DNA from: Fulvivirga sp. M361
Lineage (GTDB): Bacteria; Bacteroidota; Bacteroidia; Cytophagales; Cyclobacteriaceae
Direction: 5' to 3'
Length of the DNA stretch: 64,000 bases
NCBI RefSeq assembly: GCF_007097395.1
Contig: NZ_VKDC01000005.1
Span: forward strand, 248,001-312,000
The position numbers were made by a program, and so were the translations under genes. Below are positions 1-8,372 of this stretch, in pieces (the stretch's first letter is position 1; the number at the start of each line of letters is the position of its first letter). Under the pieces are notes generated by a model. The model was not told the DNA's origin. It searched no databases and worked only from the letters and a program-made list of their open reading frames with translations.

Positions 1-757
1 CTTCTTTTATGTGCTTAAATTGTTCTTGTATAGCTGGTTTAAAATTAACAAAGTAAGACTCCAGCAAAACCAGAACAGGACATTGAATAGCGCCTACAAC
101 TTCACGCAGATCTGTATTAGAGTAATGACAGTACATTTGAGCAAAAGTGGTACGATCGGACTTAACAGACCAGTTCAGCACAAGGTTATGTTTCGAAGTA
201 TCCGCAACCAGCTGGGTTATGGATTGTTTTTGTAGTTGGTAGAACTGTTCATCTGTGAAGGAAGTCATTTGAGAAATTATAGGGCTACAATCCTTATTTT
301 CAATTGCTTTAAACGAAGGTTTGGTTAATGCAGGCAAGCATGGTAATGCATCTACAACGATTATTTTTGAAATCAATTGGGGATGATAAGCGGCTAAAGC
401 CATTGCTATACCACCTCCCATGCTGTGGCCAATGATAATGGGCTTATCGATTTGATTTTGTTCGATAAAGTCTGCAATCCCTGTCCTCCATTTCCGAAAC
501 GTTGGACCGGGTTGGGGAGCAACACCCGCAAAGCCAGCCATTGTCAGTGTATAGCAGGTAAAATCTTGTTCATAGTCCAACCTCGTTTCATTCCAAACAT
601 CCCCGGAACAGGCAAAACCCGGGATGAAAATGATGGATTGGCTTCCCTTTCCTGTTTTTTGAAATTCAAAAGGATAAAGGTCATCTTGTGCGTGACCATT
701 GATGACTATCGAGATAAAAGCAATTATTGTGATTGAAAATTTGACAAACTTTTCCAT
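1..757 (-). CDS. alpha/beta hydrolase, secreted, C-terminus beyond the window
   Basis: An open minus-strand frame runs from an ATG at 757 to the left edge with no stop. The first ~24 residues (MEKFVKFSITII...NGHAQ) form a Sec signal peptide ending at AQ. The mature protein starts an alpha/beta hydrolase fold: IIFIPGFACSG is the HG-like oxyanion-hole strand, and GHSMGGGIAMAL at about residues 110-121 is the nucleophile elbow with the catalytic Ser. The strand KIIVVDALPCLP follows. The lid region and part of the second half are visible; the catalytic His lies outside the window. An in-frame ATG at 778 would add seven residues (MTNKIIS), but 757 gives the better signal peptide. Substrate cannot be inferred; small periplasmic esterases, lipases and epoxide-hydrolase-like enzymes share this pattern. 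Confidence 0.85.
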   Translation of the reverse strand, partial: MEKFVKFSITIIAFISIVINGHAQDDLYPFEFQKTGKGSQSIIFIPGFACSGDVWNETRLDYEQDFTCYTLTMAGFAGVAPQPGPTFRKWRTGIADFIEQNQIDKPIIIGHSMGGGIAMALAAYHPQLISKIIVVDALPCLPALTKPSFKAIENKDCSPIISQMTSFTDEQFYQLQKQSITQLVADTSKHNLVLNWSVKSDRTTFAQMYCHYSNTDLREVVGAIQCPVLVLLESYFVNFKPAIQEQFKHIKE

Positions 758-1002
758 GCTGATTATTTTGTTTGTCATTGAGATACACATTTTTCAAAAA
801 TGTTACATGACAGGTATAACTATTTAATGCTTTTTGGATCCACTCCTTAATCATCTAACTGAACAACATCCCGAAACTCCAATACCGGACCTTCTCTATT
901 CCCGAATTCTGTCAACGACTTAAAACTTGCTGTAACTATACTATCTGTCAGATTTTGGTTCGCAACCCTAATAATTGTATCAAAAGGAAATTTAAATAAT
1001 AT

Positions 1003-1040
1003 CTACTAAAAAATTAGTAGATCTACTATATTATTAGTAG
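1003..1040. promoter_or_regulatory. tandem operators for the BlaI-type repressor
   Basis: Two inverted repeats lie end to end just upstream of the repressor start. The first has arms CTACTAA (1003-1009) and TTAGTAG (1014-1020), perfect with a 4-nt spacer. The second has CTACTAT (1023-1029) and TTAGTAG (1034-1040), with one mismatch. They repeat every 20 bp, about two helical turns, and the junction (1015-1028) is itself a perfect palindrome. BlaI/MecI dimers bind TACTA/TAGTA-type dyads, so autoregulation of the downstream pair is the likely role. Assignment is inferred from position and symmetry. Confidence 0.7.
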
Positions 1041-1063
1041 AATTGATAGACTTAAGAAAACAT

Positions 1064-1444
1064 ATGGAATTAGAACTCACTAAAGCAGAAGAAAAAGCCA
1101 TGAAGATCCTCTGGTCCATCAAGAAAGGATTGATCAGAGAAGTTGTAGAAAAATACGATGATCCTAAACCAGCCTATACTACTGTAGCCACTATATTCAA
1201 GATACTCGAAAAGAAGGGTTTCGTGGGTAGAAAGCCCATCGCCAATTCGCATGAGTATTATCCTCTTGTTGAGCGGGCAGAGTATACCAATGGCTTCATG
1301 AAATCATTCATCAGAAATTATTTTTCTAACTCTTTCAAAAGTATGGTATCTGAATTCAGCAACAAGGAAGAACTTTCCACGCAGGAAATGGAGGACCTTA
1401 TTGCTCATTTTAAAAGTAAAATTGAAGATAAAAACAAAAAATGA
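1064..1444 (+). CDS. BlaI/MecI/CopY family transcriptional repressor
   Basis: A 126-residue winged-helix repressor of the BlaI/MecI/CopY family. The N-terminal half shows the family pattern LTKAEEKAMKILW, then REVVEKY and PAYTTVATIFKILEKKGFV (recognition helix and wing); the C-terminal half is the dimerization helix pair where BlaR1-type proteases usually cut. An upstream TTG at 1043 is in frame, but the ATG at 1064 matches the usual N-terminus and leaves the operators outside the gene. The stop overlaps the next gene's start (ATGA), so the two are translationally coupled. In Bacteroidota such pairs are common and usually control something other than a beta-lactamase; no obvious target gene sits here besides the pair itself. 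Confidence 0.92.
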   Translation: MELELTKAEEKAMKILWSIKKGLIREVVEKYDDPKPAYTTVATIFKILEKKGFVGRKPIANSHEYYPLVERAEYTNGFMKSFIRNYFSNSFKSMVSEFSNKEELSTQEMEDLIAHFKSKIEDKNKK

Positions 1445-2688
1445 TGGAAAGCTATTTGTTGAAATCAAGTATCGCACTTATCATCCTTTACATTTTATAT
1501 CAATGGATACTAAAATATGGGTCCAATCATCAGCTCAATAGATTTATTGGTCTTTCATGCCTGATGTTTTCCGCTGGATTTTTGTTTGTTCCCTATGACC
1601 TTTTCCTGCCGGCAGTGGAATATTCCACAGCAATTTATACTGTGGTTAAAAACTCGGCTGATCTCCAGGAAGGGTTCACAAAGGTGGTTTCGGGAGAAAT
1701 TTTCAGTATTCATTTGATCATCTATTTCATGGGTGTAGGTCTGTTTTCTGTGCGTTCCCTTGTGGGACTGGTCACACTGGTCCGCCTTTACATCGGTGCT
1801 GAGAAGTCCTTTCGATGGGGATTTAAGGTAGTTAAGATAAACAGGCCAATAGCTCCATTTACTTTTTTTAATAGGTTGTTTATCGGCCAGCATAGCTTTG
1901 AAGATGAAGACATAAAAGCACTCATCATACACGAACAATATCATCGGGATCAATATCATTCTATTGACGCACTGATTACGGAAGTTTTCTCAATAATCTA
2001 TTGGTTTAACCCAGCGGTATGGCTCTTTAGAAGAGATATAAGGGCGGAACATGAGTACATGGCAGATCAACAGGTGCTAAGAAAGGGTTATGACCAGCTG
2101 AACTATCAGCACCTTTTATTTCAGGCACAAACGGGCGTCTCTTTATCTCTGGGTAATTATTTAAGTAATACAACAAGTTTAAAAAAGCGATTCAACATGA
2201 TGAACAAAAGAAAATTCAATACCAAAAGAAGCTACCTCCATGTAGCAGGTTTTTCACTTCTTATGATTGCTCTGATGGCTTTAAGCGCTTTTTCAGAACA
2301 GTACATCGGTCAAATACCTGATAGGTTACCTGTCTATGAGGAAGGAGAAAATGCCATGTATGACAAATTAGGTAAAAGCATGGTATACTCTGCCAGCGCC
2401 AGGCTACAAAAACGTTCTGGCTTAATATATGTGTCTTTCAAGATCAACGAGAATGGAGAAATGGAAGATATAAGAGCAGAGCAAAGAGGAGATAACTTGT
2501 TAAAAGAAATCGTTATAGTAGGTTATTCTAAGGTAGAATCAATGGCAAAACCTACCAGTCTCAATGAAGACGATAAGAAAGAAGTCATTCGCGCGGTTAA
2601 AACCCCCGGTAAATTCATCCCGGCAGAAAAAGAAGGCAAGCGTGTCAGCTGTGTATTGAACTTACCTATCCGGTTTAAATTAGGTTAA
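1441..2688 (+). CDS. BlaR1/MecR1-type M56 membrane peptidase (anti-repressor), TonB-like C-terminus
   Basis: A 415-residue membrane metalloprotease of family M56. Hydrophobic segments sit near residues 8-25, 35-58, 90-115 and 265-285. The zinc motif HEQYH is at 164-168 and the third ligand lies in EHEYMAD around 203-209. The region after the last membrane segment (about 330-415) is not a penicillin-binding domain; the pattern GLIYVSFKINENGEMEDI...RAVKTPGKFIP resembles a TonB C-terminal domain, which is frequent in Bacteroidota BlaR1 homologues. It includes the string EIVIVGY, reminiscent of the SusC plug motif. Expected role: sense a signal in the envelope and cleave the upstream BlaI-type repressor. 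The inducer is unknown; the lack of a PBP sensor argues against beta-lactam sensing. Confidence 0.88.
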   Translation: MMESYLLKSSIALIILYILYQWILKYGSNHQLNRFIGLSCLMFSAGFLFVPYDLFLPAVEYSTAIYTVVKNSADLQEGFTKVVSGEIFSIHLIIYFMGVGLFSVRSLVGLVTLVRLYIGAEKSFRWGFKVVKINRPIAPFTFFNRLFIGQHSFEDEDIKALIIHEQYHRDQYHSIDALITEVFSIIYWFNPAVWLFRRDIRAEHEYMADQQVLRKGYDQLNYQHLLFQAQTGVSLSLGNYLSNTTSLKKRFNMMNKRKFNTKRSYLHVAGFSLLMIALMALSAFSEQYIGQIPDRLPVYEEGENAMYDKLGKSMVYSASARLQKRSGLIYVSFKINENGEMEDIRAEQRGDNLLKEIVIVGYSKVESMAKPTSLNEDDKKEVIRAVKTPGKFIPAEKEGKRVSCVLNLPIRFKLG

Positions 2689-2811
2689 AACAACCTGTTA
2701 CACACAGAACAGGAGTAGGTATATGAAAAGAATTGCAACCCCATAGAAAGTTATGTGTTTTAAATAGTGTTGATCCAACTCCATCAATACCTGGCTTAAC
2801 GACATGTTGGA

Positions 2812-3738
2812 ATGAAAGAATTAAAACATTTCTCCACCCTCGCCGCATATTGCAAAGGGATCAATATCTCTCCTCCCAGGTGGGAGTTATTTGATATAAG
2901 AAGCTTTGAGGAAAATATGAAAACGGTGCATCCTAAGATGCTACCCTTTAAACATGAATTTTATGCCATTGCCGTAAAAATAGAAGGAAGCGGTATTGTG
3001 TCTGTCGGGAATTATAAAACCAAAGAAGTAGAGGCAACCGTTTTCTTTAACTCTCCCTACCAAATATTGCATTGGGACATTGCACCGGACTGGAAAGGTT
3101 TTTATGTCATCTTTTCGGAAGAATTCTATGCCAAAAAACAAAAACGGCTTACCGAAGAATTTTCTTACCTGTTAGTGGACAACACTATACCCCTTGAACT
3201 AAGCCGGGAGCAGGCCAATGCCTTTTTATCTACATTTCAGGACATCTATAGTGAATTCCATGCTGACCTGCACGGAAACAAGGAGATCATTCAAAGCTAC
3301 CTGGACATACTATTGCGGAAGGTATCCAGGCTTTTTAGTGATAAGGCAAAAACACACGCTCTTACTTACGGACAAAGAGATAACGATCTCAACCTCGTAA
3401 GCCGTTTCAAAGCGCTGATAGAAACCAGTTTTTACCCTGACCAGGACCTTCAGAACGCATCACCCCATCAGGTACAGTTTTATGCCAATGTATTGCACAT
3501 TCATCCCAATCACTTGAATGCAGTCGTTAAACGGATTACAAGCCATTCCGCCTCAGAACTTATTCAAAAGCATGTGATGGCGCTGGCCAAATCAAAGCTC
3601 AGAAACTCCGATAAATCCGTAAAAGAAATTGCTTACGAATTGCATTATGCTTATCCGAATCACTTTACTCATTTTTTCAAAAAACAAGTGGGTATAACCC
3701 CTGTGGCTTTCCGGGAACAGCATCATCGAACAAAATAA
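2812..3738 (+). CDS. AraC family transcriptional regulator
   Basis: A 308-residue AraC/XylS-type activator. Residues ~1-190 form a cupin-like ligand or dimerization region typical of Bacteroidota AraC proteins. Residues ~205-305 carry two helix-turn-helix motifs: HPNHLNAVVKR is the first recognition helix region, and VKEIAYELHYAYPNHFTHFFKKQVGITPVAFRE is the conserved second HTH with its signature ending. The gene sits 380 bp upstream of an aldo/keto reductase in the same direction. Bacteroidota commonly pair such regulators with adjacent oxidoreductases, so it probably controls the reductase and the small lipoprotein between them. No effector can be read from the sequence. Confidence 0.92.
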   Translation: MKELKHFSTLAAYCKGINISPPRWELFDIRSFEENMKTVHPKMLPFKHEFYAIAVKIEGSGIVSVGNYKTKEVEATVFFNSPYQILHWDIAPDWKGFYVIFSEEFYAKKQKRLTEEFSYLLVDNTIPLELSREQANAFLSTFQDIYSEFHADLHGNKEIIQSYLDILLRKVSRLFSDKAKTHALTYGQRDNDLNLVSRFKALIETSFYPDQDLQNASPHQVQFYANVLHIHPNHLNAVVKRITSHSASELIQKHVMALAKSKLRNSDKSVKEIAYELHYAYPNHFTHFFKKQVGITPVAFREQHHRTK

Positions 3739-3901
3739 CCTGAAAAACAACCTAAAACCCCGGATCTTCTTGTACTCCCCCACTCCAAAAGTCCACTTTT
3801 CTTTTGTGCCTTTGAAATGTGTAGCTCATGCAATGAATTGCGTAGCGACAGGGCCAAAGATTGCCGGTAAACTTGTACTGTCACCAACAAACGCAATCAA
3901 T

Positions 3902-4084
3902 ATGAAAAATATCGGAACGATCGTAGCGCTGGCATTGATCATAACAGCCTGCAATACTAAAAAATCATACAAAATGGAAAACCAAAACATACAACCTGCG
4001 GCAATCACGGAAGCGAAAGAAGCTGTGAATAGTGCCATCAACAAGGTGGCTGCCTACCTGACAGGTTCAGGTATCAACAAATAA
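3902..4084 (+). CDS. small lipoprotein of unknown function
   Basis: A 60-residue product with a type II signal peptide: MKNIGTIVALALIITAC, with the lipobox cysteine at residue 17. The mature part is only ~44 residues, polar and Ala-rich, with a likely helix (ITEAKEAVNSAINKVAAYL). A longer frame opens upstream at 3770, but its first 44 codons do not look coding, and the ATG at 3902 restores a clean lipoprotein signal. It lies 35 bp upstream of the aldo/keto reductase and is probably co-transcribed with it. I do not recognise a family. Confidence 0.65.
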   Translation: MKNIGTIVALALIITACNTKKSYKMENQNIQPAAITEAKEAVNSAINKVAAYLTGSGINK

Positions 4085-4119
4085 TTTAAACCAAATTCAA
4101 ACCACAAAATAAAATAATC

Positions 4120-5232
4120 ATGTCCTTAGATAAATATTATACCCTGGGAAAAACAGGTTTAAGAGTCAGCAGACTTTCACTAGGCACTATGACGTTTGGT
4201 TCCGAATGGGGCTGGGGGGCCGAAAAAAGCGGCGCCAAAGAACTGTTTGATGCATATATAGATGCCGGAGGAAATCTCCTGGACACGGCTGACCTATACA
4301 CCAATGGCACCAGTGAGCAATGGCTCGGTGAATTCATAAAAGACCGGTCTTTAAGAGATAAGACGGTCATTGCATCTAAATTCAGCTATAATGCTGAATC
4401 GGGAAACCCTAATGCCGGGGGTAACAGTAGAAAGAACATATTACGCGCCGTGGAAGGCTCCTTAAAAAGACTGGACACTGACTATATCGACCTATACTTC
4501 CTGCATACCTGGGATACCCTGACCAAGCCGCAGGAAGTGATGCGAACACTTGACGACCTGGTTTCCTCGGGCAAAGTACGTCACATTGGCCTATCTGATG
4601 TTCCGGCCTGGTATGCTGCGAAAGCACAGACCATCGCTGAATTCAGAGGATACGAGCCTGTATCAGTCTTACAAATGGAGTATTCTCTGGTGGAAAGAAC
4701 CATAGAAAATGAATACATAGACCTGGGACAGGATTCAGATATGGGGATAATGGTCTGGAGTCCATTGGCCAGTGGCTTACTCTCCGGCAAATACAAACCT
4801 TCGGCCAACAAGGTATCCGGTGAGGGAAGGCTGGCCACCGTAGCAGGTTCAGGTAACCCGGCTTTTGAAAAGTTTACCGACAGAAACTGGGACATCGTAA
4901 GTACACTGGAAAAGGTAGCCAACGAGATCAATCAGCCTATGGCATCTGTCGCCATTAACTGGGTGGCCAACCGTCCGGGCGTGGCTAATGTAATTTTGGG
5001 AGCCACCAAACTGAAGCAGTTAGAACAAACGATGAAAGCACTAGACTTTGATATACCTGTAGCGTTAATGGAACAACTGACAGAAGCGAGTAATGTCCCG
5101 GCATCGTTTCCTTATAGCTTCTTTACACCTTCCATGCAATCCATGCTTACCGGGGGTGCTAAAGTGGGGGATAAACCTGCTGGTTATCGAAAAAACACTT
5201 TTATTGATGCTGCACCTGCAGGTTTGGAATAA
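4120..5232 (+). CDS. aldo/keto reductase
   Basis: A 370-residue NADPH-dependent oxidoreductase with a TIM-barrel AKR fold, related to the YghZ/KCNAB-like group. The catalytic tetrad is visible: Asp55 and Tyr60 in LDTADLYTNG, Lys87 in VIASKFSY, and His129 in YIDLYFLHTWD. The C-terminal part shows the cofactor-binding signature (GVANVILGATKLKQLEQ). Length is slightly above the usual 310-350, with a tail rich in Pro and Ala. The reading frame is intact. Together with the AraC regulator upstream it forms a small regulated detoxification or sugar-reduction unit; the natural substrate is not predictable. Confidence 0.95.
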   Translation: MSLDKYYTLGKTGLRVSRLSLGTMTFGSEWGWGAEKSGAKELFDAYIDAGGNLLDTADLYTNGTSEQWLGEFIKDRSLRDKTVIASKFSYNAESGNPNAGGNSRKNILRAVEGSLKRLDTDYIDLYFLHTWDTLTKPQEVMRTLDDLVSSGKVRHIGLSDVPAWYAAKAQTIAEFRGYEPVSVLQMEYSLVERTIENEYIDLGQDSDMGIMVWSPLASGLLSGKYKPSANKVSGEGRLATVAGSGNPAFEKFTDRNWDIVSTLEKVANEINQPMASVAINWVANRPGVANVILGATKLKQLEQTMKALDFDIPVALMEQLTEASNVPASFPYSFFTPSMQSMLTGGAKVGDKPAGYRKNTFIDAAPAGLE

Positions 5233-5245
5233 CAAGATGCACTCG

Positions 5246-5281
5246 GAACTAAAGTGAGGTCCTCGGATCTCATTTTGGTTC
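5246..5281. terminator. long hairpin between convergent genes
   Basis: A 17-bp stem (5246-5262 with 5265-5281, three G-T pairs in one strand) with a very short loop lies just after the aldo/keto reductase stop, between two convergent transcription units. There is no strong T-run on either side, so bidirectional termination is a guess from its position. Confidence 0.4.
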
Positions 5282-5318
5282 TAATCGTATTCTCTTCACT
5301 GTTCAAGGCCCACTCTCT

Positions 5319-5531
5319 TCATTCGAGTTCTTTGCAAGAAAAACCCAACTGATTCAATCCGGCGCAGATCTTTTCAGCAATGTCCTGTCTACTTTCAACA
5401 CGTAGGATATTATCACAATCTTCAAAATCAAAATTCCACTTACTACTATCCTGAATTAAGGCATTTATAATCTGCTCCACCTGGTTCAGGTGTTTGTTGG
5501 TTATGGAAGTTTTAAAAACGTAAACATTCAT
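5319..5531 (-). CDS. small conserved cytosolic protein (HMA-like fold without the metal motif)
   Basis: A 70-residue protein with the pattern MNVYVFKTSI...NALIQDSSKWNFDFEDCDNILRVESR...AGLNQLGFSCKELE. The beta-alpha-beta layout resembles heavy-metal-associated (ferredoxin-like) domains, but the CxxC metal motif is absent. Its start overlaps the stop of the upstream membrane-protein gene by four bases (ATGA), so it is translationally coupled as the last gene of a three-gene operon. Proteins of this type recur in Bacteroidota; function unknown. Confidence 0.8.
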   Translation of the reverse strand: MNVYVFKTSITNKHLNQVEQIINALIQDSSKWNFDFEDCDNILRVESRQDIAEKICAGLNQLGFSCKELE

Positions 5532-5845
5532 TCTGCTTCTTTTTGATACAGTGATTTTAAGATCTTATAATCAATATAAAAAGTACCAAACGGGACTAAA
5601 CCAGCCAACAAAACTTTCCAGGTGGTTCTTTTAAATTTCCAACCTTCTTCTATACCTGTGCTAACCGTATTGAGCACAAACAATAAAAACAATGCGCCAT
5701 GGATCGGCTCTAAAAGTTTTGATACCATAGGAAAATCAAAAACCCTTTTCAATGGCACAGCGACAAATAGTAAAAGAATAAGAGATGTTCCTTCCAGAAT
5801 GGCAATGAAACGCAGTCTCCCTATCGTTGATCTCAGTAACGACAT
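5528..5845 (-). CDS. DUF3817 family small membrane protein
   Basis: A 105-residue integral membrane protein with three hydrophobic segments: LRFIAILEGTSLILLLFVAVPL, EPIHGALFLLFVLNT and TWKVLLAGLVPFGTFYIDY. The EGxSxLxLL and P-HGxLF patterns are typical of DUF3817. The open frame extends upstream to 5938, but the ATG at 5845 starts two bases after the stop of the preceding gene and matches the family N-terminus (MSLLRSTIGRLRFIAILEG). It is the middle gene of the operon. No biochemical role is known for the family. Confidence 0.85.
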   Translation of the reverse strand: MSLLRSTIGRLRFIAILEGTSLILLLFVAVPLKRVFDFPMVSKLLEPIHGALFLLFVLNTVSTGIEEGWKFKRTTWKVLLAGLVPFGTFYIDYKILKSLYQKEAE

Positions 5846-5847
5846 GG

Positions 5848-6312
5848 TCAAAAAATTCGGATATAAGGCCTGTTTACTATCGGTGAAAAAGGCCAGGGTA
5901 TGGAGATGAATATAATTAAAAGCGCCAGTGAAAACCAAATCAGCATGGTTCGATACTTTTCTTTGTCCGTAGCTTTCCGCTTGGCTTTGGCTGAACCAAT
6001 GGTCAGAACAATAATGGCTGCAAGCATCAGAAGAAAATGATACAGACCGAAGAAAGACAAATCAATTGTTTCTAATGATACTGTAAAATTAGAAAAGAAG
6101 TATTTCACAATAGGGCTCTCAGCATACAAAAGCATTCCAATGATCAGTTGGACATGAGCAATGGTAGCCGTCCAATGCCGTATCTTGTTGTCAATAGCTG
6201 AAAAGGGAGAATTTGCATAATACCCTTTAAAGGCTTTGTACACTGAAAAAATTAAGGCAAAAAGAACCAGCCAACGGAAGATGGAATGGAGTACCAAGAG
6301 TGTTGAATACAT
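5848..6312 (-). CDS. four-helix membrane protein, cytochrome b561-like
   Basis: A 154-residue protein with four predicted membrane helices (about residues 5-25, 46-65, 82-105 and 122-142). Histidines near or in helices (LHSIFRWLV, IAHVQLIIGM, LYHFLLML) are the kind that ligate haem in b561-like proteins common in Bacteroidota, where this group is often annotated 'cytochrome B'. Haem binding is inferred from the His pattern only. It heads a three-gene operon with a DUF3817 protein and a small HMA-like protein. Confidence 0.7.
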   Translation of the reverse strand: MYSTLLVLHSIFRWLVLFALIFSVYKAFKGYYANSPFSAIDNKIRHWTATIAHVQLIIGMLLYAESPIVKYFFSNFTVSLETIDLSFFGLYHFLLMLAAIIVLTIGSAKAKRKATDKEKYRTMLIWFSLALLIIFISIPWPFSPIVNRPYIRIF

Positions 6313-6396
6313 AAAATGGCTATTGAGTATTACTATTTTTCATACTGCCAAGTTGAGTTTAAAATGTAAAATACGCTAGAACAGATAGGGCAATAA

Positions 6397-7311
6397 TTAG
6401 CACTTTTCAATCATTCTCTTATATTCGGTAGGAGACATACTTTCCATTTTTTTGAAGAACCGGCTGAAATAAGATTGGTCTAAAAAGCCCAGTTCATTGG
6501 CTATGTCATAAATGGTCATGTCAGTTTGGTAAAGCAAGTATTTAGCTTCTGTAATTTTGGTTTCATAGAGTAGTACAGAGGCAGACCTGCCTGTTACATT
6601 TTTCACACACTTGTTCAAATGGTTTGGACTTGTATTTAGTAAGGCCGCAAAATCTGCCACTTTTAGGTTTTCTTTTACCTTTTCATAAATCATTCTTTTG
6701 AATCGTTGAACCATGTAAAATGATGCATTTTTTGATTCGTTAGCCTGTTGGCTAATAGATGCCTTTATTTCAAAAAGCAAAGAATATAAGTAGGAATGTA
6801 CAATATCAAAGTTGGTTCCGGTTTTTTCTACGTACGTTGAATGCAACCGTTGAAAGACCTGTTTAATAAGGGGTAATATTCTTGTGTCAATGTCAACAAC
6901 TGAATTTCCCCAAACATTCAGAAAATCGAACGTGGAAAGTAAGGATTGATTTCCATACTTTCCAACGAGCATATCAGGGTGAAAATGAAACGCAAACCCC
7001 TTTAACTCTTCATCCATGCGTTCTATTGAGAATATATTTCCCGCCTGCATAATTACCAACTGACCACGGCCCACCATGTATTCCTGAAATCCAATTTTTG
7101 TTTGGTAAACACCTTCTTCAACTAATATCAAGGTATGACAATCTTCCCTTGAAGGGGGAATTGGGATTTTTGTAAATGGAATAACATCCTGGATCTTTAC
7201 ACAAAAAAAATCATTAAAATTTTTCTTAAATATTTCATTTACAATAGGGTTACGTTCCAGAAAAGTATCCCGGAAGCGATCCGTGCTGTATGTTCTTATT
7301 GGAGAGTTCAA
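6397..7311 (-). CDS. AraC family transcriptional regulator
   Basis: A 304-residue regulator. The N-terminal ~180 residues are cupin-like (TLILVEEGVYQTKIG, VGRGQLVIMQAGNIFSI), and the C-terminal ~100 residues hold the AraC double HTH: LKVADFAALLNTSPNHLNKCVK and TIYDIANELGFLDQSYFSRFFKKMESMSPTEYKRM. The second motif is a textbook AraC signature. It is transcribed toward the three-gene membrane operon, 84 bp upstream of it, which is the most likely target by position. Unrelated in detail to the AraC protein at 2812-3738. Confidence 0.92.
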   Translation of the reverse strand: MNSPIRTYSTDRFRDTFLERNPIVNEIFKKNFNDFFCVKIQDVIPFTKIPIPPSREDCHTLILVEEGVYQTKIGFQEYMVGRGQLVIMQAGNIFSIERMDEELKGFAFHFHPDMLVGKYGNQSLLSTFDFLNVWGNSVVDIDTRILPLIKQVFQRLHSTYVEKTGTNFDIVHSYLYSLLFEIKASISQQANESKNASFYMVQRFKRMIYEKVKENLKVADFAALLNTSPNHLNKCVKNVTGRSASVLLYETKITEAKYLLYQTDMTIYDIANELGFLDQSYFSRFFKKMESMSPTEYKRMIEKC

Positions 7312-8055
7312 CTTAGTTTTCCGGATTTTTCACTTCACCTTTTTATTTATACTAAAAATTCGCATGCTACAATGATCACTCATAAATAGTAATTATTCTT
7401 GAGTGTCTTACTTTCTTTCTATTCATCGGATAAATCCCCGTCAGGTTCTTCATGCGCATAATTTCTTAATTTCAACAAAAACTTAATATACAGTGTCACA
7501 GGTGCCCGGTATTTTTATTAAAATGGAGTATTTTGATTTGTTTCAATCTCAGTTTTTGAAGTATTCCTTCTTAATACCAGTCATCTTTTCAACAAGTCAG
7601 GGTTGATAATGTAACAGCTATAGCATTAATTTTGATAGATTCCTTGTTATTTGAAGAGCTTAAGCTGCTCACCTGTTATTTTGGGTTTTCTTTGTCTGTT
7701 GACGTACTACAATTGACCTACAGGCTTTGTGTTAACGATCACTTTGGTAGATCCTTCTAGATATTTGTATTCTGTCCGCTTGAGTCCACCAGTGGGTTAA
7801 ATCAGCTATCTTGCGTTCTATAGTGCTATAACGATAGGTTACTATAGTGAAGCGTGTTCGCAAGGAATTCAAAGACACCTTTACCATAGAACGCTCTATC
7901 GGCCCTTAGTAACTTGCTCTTCTTACTTTTCATCCTTTAAACAGTGTCTTAAAAAAAGGCAGAAAGTTGTTGGTTGTGTATGCAACACCATTTCTTAACC
8001 AAAAGTTGGAAAAGTAGTACTTTCAAAATAGCCGTTGAAAGCTGAATAATAGATA
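7312..8055. other. gene-poor stretch with degraded protein-like fragments
   Basis: About 740 bases carry no intact gene. On the minus strand short pieces look like decayed coding sequence in different frames: near 7945-7830 a frame reads LLRADRAFYGKGVFEFL, which resembles the second catalytic-Asp region of DDE transposases; near 7530-7419 a frame reads YIKFLLKLRNYAHEEPDG and ends in a stop. Stops and frame changes interrupt them. I infer an old transposase or other gene remnant, with low confidence. No terminal inverted repeats could be recognised by eye. Confidence 0.3.
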
Positions 8056-8088
8056 ATATAAAATATTTATACTATATTTGTTTTATAT
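8056..8088 (+). promoter_or_regulatory. higBA promoter and operator
   Basis: An inverted repeat with arms ATATAAAA (8056-8063) and TTTTATAT (8081-8088) straddles a TATATTTG box (8073-8080), which fits the Bacteroidota -7 consensus TAnnTTTG. The expected transcription start falls at about the ATG at 8087, so the message may be leaderless. Binding of HigA or the HigBA complex here would block RNA polymerase. Inferred from symmetry and position; no -33 element is obvious. Confidence 0.5.
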
Positions 8089-8368
8089 GATTAGTAGCTT
8101 CTCCTGTAAAGACACAGAAAAAGTATTTAAAGGTGAGTACACCAAAAAATGGGATGCTAACATTCGAAGGAAAGGACAAATAAAGCTGGATATTCTGGAT
8201 GCAGCAATTTCTTTAGAGGATCTGAAAGTGCCTCCGGGGAACAGGTTACATGCACTGAAGGATAATCTGGCTGGTTATTACTCAATTAGCATAAATATGC
8301 AATGGAGGGTTATTTTTATATGGGAGGATAACAATGCCTCAAAAGTTAAAATAATAGATTACCACTAA
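8087..8368 (+). CDS. higB: HigB-type toxin (RelE/ParE superfamily mRNA interferase)
   Basis: A 93-residue member of the plasmid-maintenance killer-protein family. Characteristic pieces are ISSFSCKDTEKVFKGEYTKKW at the N-terminus, LDAAISLEDLKVPPGNRLHALKDNLAGYYSISIN in the middle and WRVIFIWEDNNASKVKIIDYH at the C-terminus. HigB toxins cleave mRNA on the ribosome. The frame also opens at a TTG at 8078, but ATG 8087 matches family length (~92). The gene precedes its antitoxin, the toxin-first order diagnostic for higBA, with 4 bases between them. Frame intact, so likely functional. Confidence 0.93.
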   Translation: MISSFSCKDTEKVFKGEYTKKWDANIRRKGQIKLDILDAAISLEDLKVPPGNRLHALKDNLAGYYSISINMQWRVIFIWEDNNASKVKIIDYH

Positions 8369-8372
8369 GAAT

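Noticed and set aside
3770-3901. Longer open frame in front of the small lipoprotein gene
   Set aside because: The upstream 44 codons lack coding character and the ATG at 3902 gives a clear lipoprotein signal.
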